Assembly: GCA_000827325.1 (NCBI GenBank)
Contig: KN832879.1
Location: forward strand, 372,001-436,000
From: Oidiodendron maius Zn
Taxonomy: Eukaryota; Ascomycota; Leotiomycetes; Myxotrichaceae
Length of the DNA stretch: 64,000 nucleotides
Reading direction: 5' to 3'
The first letter of the stretch is position 1, and every line of letters begins with the position of its first letter. The notes beneath the pieces are model-generated. The model made no database searches. It saw only the letters and a list, made by a program, of their open reading frames with translations, and had not been told where the DNA came from. The position numbers and the translations under genes were made by a program. Positions 1 to 12,518 of the stretch are shown here, piece after piece.

Positions 1-618
1 ATCAATTTAAATTGTTACTGCAAACCATATCACAAGTCGTAAAAGAACAAAAGTCAAATACACCTCGGATAAAGGACTAGGCGACCATACATTACACCTT
101 GTACTGTAAGAAAACGGAGCTATTGGTATCTATCCTTCCGCCGGAAGTTTCGGATTATACTTAACCTCCGTTACAGATCTTCTATTTTCCCACTATAATC
201 AGCGTTTTGACATCTCCATGTGACAGAGCCAATATCAAAAAGGGGAGCTTGGACTTAAGCGAGGAAGGGGGTCAGCACGTGACTAATGCACCCCGCCTCA
301 ATTTCGGATATGGTTCGGCTATACACTTTAGAGCAAGTCTTATGGCTTCCTTTCCGCTACATCACTATTCATGTGTCACTACATTTCTGACTTGATAGGC
401 TAGGGATTGCCATCAGCGAGGCCCAGGATGTTTCATCTCTCCAAACCTTTCTAGGTTGTTGCACATCCGCGGGATGCCACGTCTCCGCTCTAAACCATAC
501 AGTATCTACCGTATCTGAAGTCACGTAGCTACCGGCACAGTATATATAGTACAACTGTTCGGTAATTTAAGCCGTCCCATTTTAAGATACTCTACTCTTC
601 CGAAACTGAGTCTATAAC
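1..618. other. Intergenic, left edge, with TATA-like box
   Basis: No convincing gene; short open frames on both strands show no recognisable domain. A TATATATA run at 541-548 lies about 70 bases before the ATG at 619 and is a plausible core promoter for that gene. Confidence 0.5.
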
Positions 619-2260
619 ATGTCATTTTCCTATCTTACTTCCACTGCATCCGCTTCGGACGGAGGAGACATTCGAGAGATATGGGGCTATAAGTTTCGTT
701 GGACTGATCTACACCTCACTGAGGAGCAGCTCAAGCCGTCAAGATATTCATATGACACCCTAGGTGAAGAAGTGCTAGACCGCGTTCGTGCGCGGCAGAT
801 GTTGAAGAATTCCAATAATGGGATTCCAGCGAGCCAAAAAGATGGACATAAAGAGGACTTATATGAATCGCTGAAGGCTGCAGCATTGTCGAAAGAAGAC
901 GAAGTTCTAACTAAATTTTGGGCTGATATACATTCTGTTCCCGACTGGGTTGATTGGGACCAGATCAAACGTGGACAAGATGTGAGAGGAACCTCATTTC
1001 AAATGACCATAAAATACTAATATATCCTGCAGGTGTTCTATAGATATGGAGCATCGGCCTTGACAGGCCTTACATTTTCCAGTCTTCTGGGAGGAATGGT
1101 ATGGATGCCTGTGTTGTATGCAGGATTATTCTGACGGGACAAGGGCGCAGCACGTATTGTCGAAACATTAGTTCGAACAGGAGGATTTGCTCCCAAGGTC
1201 GCTCGCAAGAGAATGCACGTCAACTCCTCCCAAAGATTCTTCGTTGTCAGACGGCTTGCTAACACCACACCCAGGTTAGAGACGGTTCAGCACACATTAC
1301 AGGTACTTAGCTGTCACCCTATAATCTTGACTCGGCGCGCTAAACGTAACTAACTCTGGTCCTCCACAGTGCACGGATTCCCTACAATCAATCCAGCCCG
1401 GTGGTGAAGGACACATTGCTTGTATCCGTGTGCGCATGCTCCATGCTGCTGTTCGCAAGAGAATCCTCAGCCTCACGAAGACTCGGCCGCAGTATTATGA
1501 TGTTGAATCCTTTGGCGTGCCTATTAACGATCAGGATTCCGTGGCCACGTTATCCACGTTTTCGGCTCAGCTGATCTGGTTTGCCTTGCCGGCACAAGGC
1601 ATTTTCATGAAGCCCGATGAAATTCTCGATTACATTGCATTATGGCGCCTAGTAGGTTACTACATGGGCTCCCCGACTGATGTGATGGAATCCCCTGAGG
1701 TGATCAAAGCATATATGGAAAGCATACTTATCACAGAGCTTGACCCAAGTCAATCGAGTCAGGTACTCGCGGGCAATATTATCCACTCTCTCGCCAACCA
1801 GCCACCATCATATGCATCTGCAGACTATCTCTGCGCCATGGCCCGCTGGCTGAACGGCCCATATCTCAGTGATGCGCTGGATATTCCTAAAGCATCTCTA
1901 TTAACCAACTCGCTTGTCGCTGTCCAGCTCTTGGTACTCGGAATTTCGACCTATATTGCCAGAGAGGTCTCGGTTTTGGATAAGTGGAAGATCAGCTACC
2001 TAAGGAAAAGATTCTACGACGTCTTTGTCTTAGGTAAGGATGGCTTGAAAGGCAAGAAGACGAAGTTTGAGTTGCAGTACGTGCCAGGCTACGACATCAC
2101 TACGGAGATGGGCACGAGCACTCGCGGGTTGGCACTGGGAAACCTTGCCAGCACCGACTCGCACACTTTCATCATGCTCCTGGCGCTTCTGGGAATAGGA
2201 TCTGGCACCGTATATTTTGGCACCCACGTCGTAGCCGGGCTGCTTGGAAACCCCGCTTAG
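619..2260 (+). CDS. MpaB/rubber-oxygenase family protein (DUF2236)
   Basis: Coding exons 619-981, 1033-1098, 1144-1214, 1275-1302 and 1370-2260 give 472 residues in one frame. The middle carries the family's signature stretch (GQDVFYRYGASALTG, then LVRTGGFAPKVARKR, then SIQPGGEGH and RVRMLHAAVRKRI). The family comprises haem-dependent oxygenases such as latex-clearing protein and the ER-bound mpaB oxygenase of mycophenolic acid biosynthesis; the substrate here cannot be read from sequence. A hydrophobic C-terminal segment (LLALLGIGSGTVYFG) suggests a membrane anchor. The third intron, 1215-1274, has a GC donor (GCACGT); no GT donor keeps the conserved R-M-L-E-T-V-Q-H reading. The C-terminal exon alone is a single 297-codon frame. 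No biosynthetic-cluster genes are adjacent, so a secondary-metabolite role is not supported. Confidence 0.8.
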
Positions 2261-3171
2261 GGGGTTTAACATAGGCATTGCGTGATTGGGTGAATCGTGC
2301 CGTCCACGGTTGGTGCAAATTGGGGTTCTGTGATCAGCGATGGAACATCAGGGGATAAATAGACTTAACCGAGGTCAATGGGCTCTACCCCAAGACAGAC
2401 AGCATCCACTTCTTCAGCTGCGACATGTTTTGGACGGGGTCCAGCGATGTGCGAATTTCCTCTGGCTGCTATATTGGGTGGGGTGGATACTGATAGACAG
2501 TAGCTCTTTTGGGCGCATATGAATATCACGACGCACGAGCTTGAATTTCTGCGCCCGGACGCCTTTTGAAACGATGCATGAATAGAGTAGCCGAATTGTC
2601 AATGCCATCAGTCCTCGACAGATTCGGAAGCACATGCATCCAGCACTCTCGGTATTGTCAAGATGTGGAGAGAGATAAGAGTGCCGGGTATAGCCCATAC
2701 CGCTACCAATAACAGTTTATCCATCAGCCTGGAGGCGATCCGTTTGCTGTTTGAGAATCAGTTGTACCCGCGATCTGCTGTCAATACCCCGCAAACCCCA
2801 CGCACTTGAGGCGACTGTTTCGCGGGGTAAGCCCTGGTTTTGTACGGGCTGCCTGAGTCAAATCCCTAGAGGTTAAGGAGCTCATTCCCGTAATGGCGCG
2901 AGAGATGTCTGCCGCCCGATCTGTGTACGAGCAGTGATACCTTGTCGCCGCTGCCGTGCGTCCCCTGCATGATTGCTGCATTTACATTGGGATTGTTTAT
3001 ATAAGTACAAATGAAAAGCCTGCCATCTTCTGGGCAACAATTTTTTGTTATCTTGAAACATTCCACTCAGTATTTTCTTCTCACTATTGTGTTTTTGGAG
3101 GCTGCTGGTGAGAAGAATCGATACTCTTGAGTTATAGTTAAACTACTCTCCCTTTCATATCGGTCGCTATC
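2261..3171. other. Intergenic with two GCGGGGTA motifs
   Basis: No supportable gene. A GCGGGGTA-type motif occurs on the minus strand at 2785-2792 and on the plus strand at 2822-2830, about 350-390 bases before the next start codon. The same core appears in the glycan-cluster promoters further right. Confidence 0.45.
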
Positions 3172-4432
3172 ATGAAGGCCTTCGGCGGGAATGGGACCGT
3201 AAGTGCTGAGGAGAAGGCCGGAGCCGAACACGTCGAAGGCGCTGATGTTAGACACGTCAAACCTACCTTCGGGCAAAAGATCAAGAGACATTATAAGCGG
3301 TGGTGGTGGGTACACCTCATCGTCTTCTGTGCTGGGACTCTAATCATTGCCCTATGCCTGTAATATACTCCTCACCTCCTTCAAGATATCTGATTGATAC
3401 TAACTGGAACACCCTCACAGCATATATGTTGCAATGCCGAAGATCGCGCAGACGGACATCAACGACTCGACTCTCTCCTTTTCTAGCATTACGTTCACGA
3501 ACCCAGCGGTGGATCATCTTACCCTTTCTGGTGCTGCCATACAGCACAGTTCGAGCATCTTCACACCTACTGTAGATCCGTTCAATGTGACGATGCACCT
3601 AGTCACAGACGGGTTCACGGCAGTGGATGCAATTACGCAGATTGCCATGCCCAGAATCCATGCTCATCACCCAGATACGAACATCACCGTTGACCCTCAA
3701 CCGGTTCCGATTCTTAGCTCCGATCAAGTCACAGCATTCGCTATTCAGCTTTTGAACCAGCCAAATGTAACAGTCAGGATGGAAGGCAAGACCAAATTGC
3801 ACGAAGGGGCGCTGCCTGCCATCAATATCAATTACAACGCCTCGCTCACCTTCGCAGGTATGTAGACATCATCTCTGATATACTGCATATGAGTTAACCG
3901 ATTCAGGACTCAATGGTCTACCGGGTTTCACCGTGATCGATCCTGTTGTTAACTTATCTGCTCCGGCTGGACAGCCAAATTTGATGGGGACTGCGCTGAT
4001 CCCAAACCCAACCATTGTCACCGTTGAACTTGTATGTGTCCTCTCAAAACTCCTTGTCATTTAAACAGAAGTTGAGACCTATGACCAGGGAAATGTAACC
4101 CTGAACATTCAGACAGCACAGGCCGGAGTCATTGGGAATGCTACCGTTACCGACTTTATCTTGCGTCCGGGAGACAACAAGCTACCATTGTCTGCCTATG
4201 TAAACACGACAGGTGCTGTCTCAAGTATACAGCCGGGCGGGATGATTAATCTGGAGATCATTGGACAGACTGCGGTATACAATGGTGTTCATTTACCTTA
4301 TTATGTTTGTCTCTCCACTCCCACTGTCAAGGAACGTACTGATGTTATTGAATTTAGGAGACGGCGCTCAAGAGCCACACGCTTGCCGTATCGCTGAACC
4401 TTACACAAATCTTAGCAGGTGGTGCCCTTTGA
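3172..4432 (+). CDS. DUF3712 single-pass membrane protein
   Basis: Coding exons 3172-3359, 3421-3857, 3907-4031, 4089-4304 and 4358-4432 join in frame to 346 residues. A basic, cytosolic-looking N-terminus of about 45 residues ends in KRHYKRWWW and is followed by a transmembrane helix (VHLIVFCAGTLIIALCL, about residues 46-62). The rest is an Asn-X-Ser/Thr-rich exposed region with the repeating beta-rich pattern of fungal DUF3712 proteins (NPTIVTVELGNVTLNIQ, then GQTAVYNGVHLPYY). The family resembles LEA2/water-stress beta-sandwich folds and its function is unknown. Topology suggests type II, with the C-terminal domain facing the vacuole lumen, ER lumen or outside. The gene converges with the next one. 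Confidence 0.75.
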
Positions 4433-4966
4433 TTCAGTTAAGATTTGGACGCCAGAGATGAAAAGTCTTTCTGTGGATGACTGATGTGACAAGTTACAGG
4501 CCAGCGAAGAGGGAAGGCGATGTGCCCGAATTCGGCACTCAGTGTAAGGTAATGCCCGTAAATGGGAACGCCGAGGTTCTATGAAACCAACTATATGCTC
4601 AAGTTTTGGACGTAAGCGGCAAGAACTACTTAGGTATCTAGTTATGACAGGAAATTACAAACGTAATGTTCTAGCATCATGGGCGTTGCAAATATATAGC
4701 GTGTGACATTTGTATATTGGCATCGGCGCAGAGCGTCGAGAAGAGTAGTTTATTATTCTCTTTCAACACCTCACTAAAATTAATGTCCGTAATATCCATG
4801 ACAGGCTTCATCATGCCTAAGCTACGGCTACGATGTGGACGAAGTCGTTAAAGGATATTGCATCCTAACAACTTCTATCATCTGGTAGCTTATATACAAG
4901 ATGCTCCTCCCGCCCCTCACTTGGGAGTGAAACTATACCTAAGCATCATAAATCATATTCTGAATC
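4433..4966. other. Intergenic between convergent genes
   Basis: AT-rich 3' flank shared by two convergent genes. I see no gene or clear repeat. Confidence 0.4.
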
Positions 4967-5723
4967 TTATAACGGCAAACTATTCAAAGTTGATGTAAAC
5001 AAACTAGGAACAGCCTGAAACCCCGGAACGTTGTCCAATAGACTTCCGAGGATGGTGGTCAACTCCGTGAAGCCTTCTAGAAGAGGATTGGTAACATCTT
5101 GCCAGGACTTCGCTATTATGAGATTCAAGTATTAATAGTAGTTATTTCAAAGAGCTTAGCTTTAACTGCGGAAGTGATAACTCACAAGCAGTAATGGTTC
5201 CAATAAGACTGAGGAACAAACCAGTAAACTCAGTCGCAATGTCGGATACAACGGCTAAGATGTCCGTTCCGGCATTAGTGGCATCAGGGGAAACATGTCT
5301 CTTATCTGTTGGGATAGACTGGATTGTCTGGGAGGTTTTGGTGACGGAATCGACGATATTGGAGAGCGCGCCATGGATGGCGGTTATGGCGGAGGCGTTT
5401 TCATTCAGGATGCTTGTGTGGGCTGCGTTATCCTCTGAGTCAAGATTAAAATAGGATATTATTGGTAACAGAGAGCAAATACCAACTGATTATCGCTCCA
5501 TATGTCTGAACATCGCTCTGGAGCGCTTGCAGGGCATTCAAAACTTCCTCGCCAGTACTTGCAAAAACTGCTCTAGGATTGGCTGCAAGACCAGCACCTT
5601 GAAGTTTATTAGTCTATCTCACGTCTGTGGACTTTATAGAATAATAAATGAAATTGACATACCAATACACAAGGCAGAGACAAAGAGATGGGTGAAGAAC
5701 ATGATTAAGATATTTTTGGTCAT
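4967..5723 (-). CDS. Small secreted alpha-helical protein, HsbA/galactomannoprotein-like
   Basis: Minus-strand coding exons 5663-5723, 5487-5597, 5186-5434 and 4967-5112 join in frame to 188 residues. The N-terminus (MTKNILIMFFTHLFVSALCI) is a clear signal peptide. The mature protein is helical, with the repeated Leu/Ile-Ser-Asp spacing (EEVLNALQALQSDVQTY, then TDILAVVSDIATEF) seen in fungal hydrophobic-surface-binding protein A and antigenic cell-wall galactomannoproteins. It has almost no cysteine, unlike hydrophobins or most small effectors. Assignment to PF12296 is a guess from pattern only. A TATATATA run lies 45 bases upstream of the start. Confidence 0.6.
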
Positions 5724-6246
5724 CCTGGATTACAAGCAAAAATACTTCTACTTAATTAATTGATGGTTATATATATAGACATTTTCATTTATATCTAAGA
5801 TGAAGCTATCGGATCCACTTCCACATTCTTGGCAACGTAGGAATCTCTGACTCGCAGGATCTGACTCGCTCGAACTGACGTTGGTTGTAAGCGAGAACAT
5901 AGATGTCTCATCTGATGCCCCGGCTAGCCTCTAAACCTGGGGGATCTGTTACTAGGAGAGCAGTGAGAAATGAGATCTGGAGTTGGGCTTAGCGCTATTT
6001 AAAAGGGGAGCGCGGAAAAGAAGTGCAGATCTTTAAATCTCGCACGACTTCGCCCTGAGGGAGTGTCTAATGACGCTGCAATACGAGACTTGGAGAAATT
6101 GTGAAATATATGGTGTAGCTTCAATATCTGGTATTTAAATGACCTTATACTATGGAATTATTGCCGTATTATACACTCTAATCTGAACTTTCGGATGATT
6201 AGAAGCATGAACCCCCTGTAAACACTACGAAGTAGCTGACCAAAGG
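5724..6246. other. Intergenic with TATA box of the secreted protein gene
   Basis: No gene seen. TATATATA at 5768-5776 is positioned as the minus-strand core promoter for the gene starting at 5723. The remainder is AT-rich and also serves as 3' flank for the bZIP gene. Confidence 0.45.
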
Positions 6247-7972
6247 CTATGCAACATGTGGGTAGTCATTGAAGAGTTCCGTCAACTCTCCCTCAGTGAA
6301 AACACCAGAAAACACCCTGTCCATAGCCGCAGCCGCTTCAACTGAGACGCCCTCATTTCTTGCAACTCCTGGACTCCTCGGCCTCTGGCTTGCTTCACTG
6401 TTGCCCATGATATCGTTGACCAGCTCGGGAAATCTCTCAAGAAAGGGCTTTTGCATACCCCAGTAAGTGATGTTGCGGTGATATCGTTCGAATATGGGGC
6501 TTAGCCTGTAGGTATTTGCGTCTCTATCATAGATGTATGAATCTTCTAATGAGAAAGGCCAATTGAATTTATAATATCGACGAAAGTATTCTGAGAAATC
6601 CTTCGTGGCGAAGTAGTTGTGATTGCCTTCCATCAGTCGATCTCGCAATGCTGGCCTGATAACGGTCAGCCCTGACATGGAAACATTTTTTCTGGATACA
6701 AAACTCAACCTACCAGACAAAAAAATCAATAGCGATAGGATGTTGTTTAGTGCGCTGTGAAAGTCTTCATGCAATTAGTATACGCGCCATCATATCGCGG
6801 TCTCAGAGTCTTACAGCGGTCTCTGCCACTCTGGAATTTCATCCAAGCTATATTTGTCGGTATCCAAATGATACTAAACTTGGTTAGTTTACGGATATGT
6901 GTGTACATATACTTCAAAACTCGCCTTCAGGAGCATGTGGCTCTTGTACATAAATGCTGCTCGACTGACAGGGTCCAGTTCAGAAAATACCTGATCCATA
7001 TCTCCAAGTGTTCGCATTATCGGATTATTCCTCTCCTCGCTATTCAGAGCAGACCATCCTTTGATCACAGCCTTAAAAATCATGTCTGCATAGTGAGCGG
7101 AACTAAGAGCCAAGGCTTGACATGCAGCACTAGGACTAACGTCGAATATTTGTCCGTATATTCTGTTAGATCTCTCCCAGGTTGAACCATATGTAAACCC
7201 AGTTCGTGTACGTCCTATTGATGGCATTGCGGTGGCGAGCGGGCCCAGGAATGTAAAAGGATTCAGATTTGGAGACCTTTTAATGTCATTGCCAACCGCC
7301 ATTTTATCCATCCAGGAGTCAGTAAACTGAAGAGAGGCTTGTGAGTCGCCATTTCTATGTGTACCACGATATCCGTAAAAATCCTGCCGGTTCAATGCCA
7401 TATTCTGCGCCGGGTTGTTTGATGAACCCGGCATGAGGTCCAGCAAAGAAAAATTCGGGACCTGCTCGCCAGTGAAAGATGGTTCCAGATCTTTTCCTGG
7501 AGACTCTTGAGCTGAATCATTCGTACCACGTGAATTGATATCCCGCGTTGCTTTAGGAGCATCGGTAGTGTTCTCGGTAAGGCTCTTTCCAATACCTCTA
7601 TACCACCTATTAGCAAATATGCGTCCACATGTTGATAGAGCAAAGAATATACGTTATGGTAGGAGGTTCACAAGAGGCAAGGCTTAAAGATGTCTTAGCA
7701 TTGTTAATAATCCGTCTAAGACGTTCGTTCTCCGCACGCAGCTGCAGAATCGTCTCCATTAGCTCACACGTTCCTGCGTTCCCATTTTCTTTCCGGAGAA
7801 TGCTGATCATATTCTCGAGATGATCAATATGTGATCGCCGGCGCTCCCGAGAATTTTTCTGAGCCATTCTGTCTGCCTCCCTCTTTCGCTGCCGTCTAAG
7901 GTCAGCATCCGTCCGTTGGCGTTTGGTCGGCCTAGCCAGCACCGGTCGCTCTGGACTGCCATCTTCACTCAT
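6247..7972 (-). CDS. bZIP transcription factor with DUF3425 domain
   Basis: Minus-strand exons 7653-7972, 6913-7606, 6815-6873, 6714-6764 and 6247-6655 give 510 residues. Residues about 26-46 form the basic region (RRQRKREADRMAQKNSRERR), followed directly by a leucine-zipper-like coil (HLENMISILR, then ETILQLRAENERLRR). The C-terminal half is the DUF3425 domain, recognisable from the EWQRPLLSQ, HPIAIDFFVWPALRDRL and FSEYFRRYYKFNWPF blocks. These factors are nuclear DNA-binding proteins found in stress, development and metabolite clusters; the target is unknown. The second intron (6874-6912) is only 39 nt, but it has an ACTAAC branch point and is required to reach the conserved WQRP motif. No paired target genes are evident nearby. 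Confidence 0.85.
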
Positions 7973-9006
7973 GACTGTGAATGTACAATTGAATTTTGAA
8001 AACTTGAAATCTACTTAGACAGAACTCGAGATGGAATAAAAAGAACCAGGGACGATTGATGATAAGGTCGGGATCTAGGGAAGATGCGGGGTGAACCTCC
8101 TGGAAGGGCAGATGTTGGTGAGAGGCTTGCCACCCGAAGCCTCGGTTGAACAGGGATTCTCCGCACTTGGATGTGATGCCCTCCAGAACAAGGGCTTTGT
8201 TTTGCAACATTTGATTGTTAGTGCAATTGTCCCGGTACAGGGGCTAAGCAGGAAGAAGTGGCATATTCGAAATGTGAAGCGCAGGACGGCGGATCTCCAG
8301 CTGTTCCTAATGGACTGCTCACATGCTCCCAATTTGACCTCCCATACCTCTGAAACACTGCTTTTATGCATAGGTTTGGATGCGATAGCTGTTGCCTGCC
8401 AAGTGGCTTATAGCCGTGTAGAGAGTGGGGATTGGACTACGATGGGGCCAGATATCTGGGTATTGGCCGTCTGCACACGGCGACACTCCCTTATTATCGG
8501 GACGAAAGAAAGTTCAGCAGCGCTAGTGGGTGCGTGCCCGTGTTAGAAGTTTCACATCAACAAGTAAATATCACATCAAAGAATGTCATTTGTTCACTGG
8601 ATTGAGTTATTATGGAAGCAAAGTAGCTTTACATACAGGGATGTCGCAGCAAAAGAAACTCGTGGTATCCGCGACACATTCGTGGAAGCTTGTCCTCCAT
8701 GCGCCATTGGAAACTTTTATGTGAAAGAGCAGTAGTGTACTCAGCCTCGCGCCCGACCATGCTTCCACAAATAAGATTGTAATGGTATGCTCAAGGCCAA
8801 CCGAAAATTATGGCTCGCAACATATTTGTTCGGGGATCAGGATTCCAGGAACGAGGTATAATGGGCGCCGAAACTCCATTGCAATGCGGTCATGTTGTAA
8901 AAGAGAAAGAGTTCAAGGGAGCAATGTATGCATGACTAGCAGCCAAAACGGCCTAGCAAATCGATCGAGTGTTGATACATGATCTTTGAATCATAGAGCG
9001 GTCTCC
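7973..9006. other. Intergenic, bZIP promoter side
   Basis: Upstream region of the bZIP gene and 3' flank of the Seb1-like gene. A single GCGGGGT lies at 8086-8092. A 151-codon plus-strand frame at 8091-8546 has no domain-like composition and is not called. Confidence 0.4.
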
Positions 9007-11583
9007 TTAAGTGCGGTGACCTGGAGGAGGGGGTTGCTGGGGGGTCTGGTTCTGCGACTGCTGTTGACCTGGGAGAACGAATCCGGGGGGGAACATTGGC
9101 ATTCCATTTGGGAGAGTCGGCATCTGGAAAGGGAAGCCGGCAATACCGAAAGGGGGGATAGAAGGCATACTTGGCGGAGCACTAGCTGTCGGATGCCTAT
9201 CCTCCTTGCGTCCACCACCATCACGATGCTCCTCTCGAGAACCACGGCGACGTCGTGGGCCGTCGTCGTCATCATGCTCCCGAGTAGACTTAGGTCCATT
9301 GCTCCCACCTTTATCGGTCTGCATTCGACGGCTGATGGCCTTGGATGACACACCTTGACCGATCTCGATGTCAGGTTCTTCGACCACCATGCCGGACTCA
9401 ATGGGCTTTCCTCCACTGCCGCCATACTCGGCGTTCAGCATCCACTTTCTATCGGCATCTGTAAGCTTACTAATAGGGATAATACTGATTCCGGTCTGGT
9501 AGTCGCTGCAGTCACGTGGACCAAAACCAACACCCCATCTCGTCTAAGAAAGTCAGCGACTGCTTCGCGCTATAGAACTCAGTCAATCAAAACGTACCCT
9601 TAATTGTGATTCAGTTGTGCCTCTATTTCTCTCCATCGCATCCTTTGCTGATACGGCATCGGTGCGACTGACCATCTTGACAAACGCATGGCGCTTCTCT
9701 CTGTTCACGATGCAGGTCTGTACATGGCCGAGCCGCTCAAAGATACGTCTCAGCTCCTGCTCGGTGCAGCTAAGTAAAGATTAGTACGGTACAACAGTAG
9801 GAAGTGAGTCTTCTAGACTGGTACTTACGTTACTCCTCCAACGAAAAGCGTACGGCTGAGAACTACACCAAAGTCAGAAAGATTGAATCGATTTTGTGGA
9901 ATTATTCTCATACCTTTGATATGGCCTTTGGGAATGGTCGAGTCATGACCCACCCATTTTTCTCCACCGCCATAGCCAGCTGGTGGACTTGCAGTATGAC
10001 CTCGGCGTGGGGGGCTACGTTGACGATAATCGTTCCGGCTGCCTCCTCGGCCACGGTCCTCACGATTCAGGCCAGGCGAGTCTCTGCCGTGATCGTAGCC
10101 ATCATCACGGCGGCGCGAGCTTGGAGAATCATGGGCATTCCAGCCACGATGGGGAGAAGGGGATCGCGAGCGGCGTCGATACGGACCAGGCGATCTCACA
10201 CCGCCGGGGTAAGTAGTGTGATCACGTGACTCATCGGGTCTGGAAGACCAGCCATTTTGGGCACTCGGGATGTGGTTCTGAGAGGGATACTGTGCGGTAG
10301 GAAGTCCACCGGCAACACCTCCTTGATTACCCAACTGAGATATAATGCCAGCAATTTGATCATGCGGTACACCCGCGTCAGAGAGCGTCTTTATTAACAC
10401 TAATTGCTGTTGTACGGCAGGGTCGAGAGTAGCAGTAGACGGGGCTATGGCGGGAGCAGTCGTAAAGGGGTTGGATGGATTACTGGCATAGTTCTGAGCA
10501 GTACCATTTGCTCCTTGAAGATGTTGTGCAAAAGTGGCCGGAGGGCCGGGCATGTTTACAAGCGGCGCGACGGATGAAATTGGCAGGCTCTGATTCAAGG
10601 CTGCAACTTGCTGAGCAGGATTATTCTGCGCAATTGGCATTGTGTACAAACTATCCTGATTCTGAACTCCTTTGTTCGCTGGAGGCGGTGCGGTGTTCTG
10701 CTGGCGAGCCATATTGGCGAGAGCGGCCAATATCGACGATGTGTTTGGCTGGAGATTGTTTAGCGGCTGTGCAATGGTAGTTGTTGGTGGGCTTCCAGGG
10801 GGCGTGGTAGATTGATCTACATAGAATCGAGAGTAGTTAGAAATATAAATACGCAAGGGGCCTTGTACTGAGGGTGAAATGGTGTTAACGATCTTACTGT
10901 GCGATGGGGTATTCAGCTTCTCTTTGAAAGAGTTGAGCATTTGCAAGGGGAAGGTCTGGCCCTTCTCCCAAATATCAATGAGCTTCCTGATTTTCTCCTA
11001 CATAATAGAAAAGAAAGTAAGTTGGGGTTCATCCGGTAATAAGATCAAATATGGAAGGGAGATCTCAACATCGCGGCGCGTTGAAGGTCAACACGCGAGG
11101 ACTTTATAAGTGCCTCTTGTACTGGCAACTACGCCGGGTTCAAGTATGGGGCGTACCTTTTGGTCATCGGGGGCTGATTGAGATATATCGTTCATCAAGA
11201 CTGGAAGCAGTTCCTTTACTCTATGGACGCCGGCAGCATATGTACCATCTTGAGCAGCGCTGTCTATAGGTTGTCCGGCGCTCTTGGCTAATTCGTTCCA
11301 CTTGCGGGTTACAGAGTCTACAACGTAGAGTACGCCAAGTTTGTGGGTTCCTGGAGCTTTCTTGAAATGGGTGTATAGCTTCTGGACAAGCACTGATTCA
11401 GACTGTACAAGGAAAGGGGTCAGCAATGCATGTAACCTTAGAAGAGCAAGCGGAGCTGCTTACCTGGACGTTTGTAGTGCAGAGCGCCGTGAGGTTCTGA
11501 ATTCGAGAACCAGAGACTCCTGGAGGCTTCAGTGATAGCATGGCCTGCAAGCCAGCTTCTAGTTCAGCTACGGCAGAAGACAT
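9007..11583 (-). CDS. Seb1/Nrd1-type Pol II CTD-binding RNA-processing factor
   Basis: Minus-strand exons 11464-11583, 11157-11402, 10898-10997, 9914-10816, 9829-9862, 9598-9769 and 9007-9543 join to 703 residues. Residues 1 to about 150 form a CTD-interacting domain (TNVQ/SESVLVQKLYTHFKK, then LGVLYVVDSVTRKW and EKIRKLIDIWEKG). A long Pro/Gln-rich linker follows, then an RS/SP-rich stretch (RRRSRSPSPHRGW) and an RRM beginning RTLFVGGVTCTEQEL with RHAFVKM as the RNP1-like strand. The tail is low-complexity, rich in Pro, Gln and Arg/Asp. This CID-RRM order is that of Seb1/Nrd1, which bind Ser-phosphorylated Pol II CTD and nascent RNA to direct 3'-end formation and termination. Several small exons encode the RRM start, so the internal exon 9829-9862 (34 nt) matters for the fold. 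Confidence 0.88.
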
Positions 11584-12518
11584 GACGAGACCAAGATTAT
11601 CTCAGTTCAGTCAATACAGATCTGCGGTTAAGCTGAACAAGTAATAGATCGAAGGTTACTGTCTATGCCCTTCTTGCCACTCGATCCACCAATACAGGCT
11701 ACGATGGAAAAAGCGATGCAGATGATGATGGGTCGGCCTCCTACGAGTTGCGACCGACACGAGGTGGCCAAAGGCACGCACCCCAACCACGAGCGGAAAA
11801 TATGACTCTGGTGACAATAAGAGGCAGTCGATTGTTACGACAGCACAGATCAAGACCTGGAGAAAGGAAGTGAAGGGATGAAGGAGAGTGGGGGATGGAA
11901 GAGGGAATTGTTTGTGAGGAGAGGAACGATGAGAGGAGGTTGAGGATTTGAAGGAAGTTGTCACACTAGCCCTTTAGATCCTCAGGCATCAAAGAGTGTT
12001 TGAATCACGTGATAATTACTGACATTTCACTTCAGGTGTGATCCAGCCCTATCTATTCCATACTATTCCATTCACCCGCATCTAGTCAGGTATACATTCA
12101 CAATTTAAGACGGCTGGGGCATATGTGTCACTTCAAAGACAAGATATCAGACTGCCTAGGAGCATCTTTTTGTTGACGTCGGAGTCCGACAAAGTTGTAA
12201 GACCAAGGAAGTCTGAGTTGGCGGCAATGCTACAGCACCAGGTAAGTTAAGGTAGGTACCGAGTGATTATTGTAGGTAAAGAAATACGGGCCGAGCACAA
12301 GATAGGCTCACGCGGGCCCGAGTAGAGCAGGATAGCTTACCGTGCGCTGTAGTCATGCGATGAAGCCACCCATGAAGCCACCGCTTGTCCGGCAAGTGTG
12401 GCGCAAACCTTGCGGAGTTTCTCCCAGCTTTTGTCCGAGGACTTTTCGTACATCTTCAAACTTTCATCAACCATCTCCCAACTTTCCTTCCGAGCCAATT
12501 CACGCTCTCACCATCACA
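11584..12518. other. Divergent promoter region: Seb1-like / citrate synthase
   Basis: Shared upstream region of two divergent housekeeping genes. A CT/GA-rich stretch around 11860-11950 is typical of fungal promoters. No gene or repeat recognised. Confidence 0.45.

Noticed and set aside
8091-8546. 151-codon plus-strand frame upstream of the bZIP gene
   Set aside because: Composition is not protein-like and no conserved motif is present.
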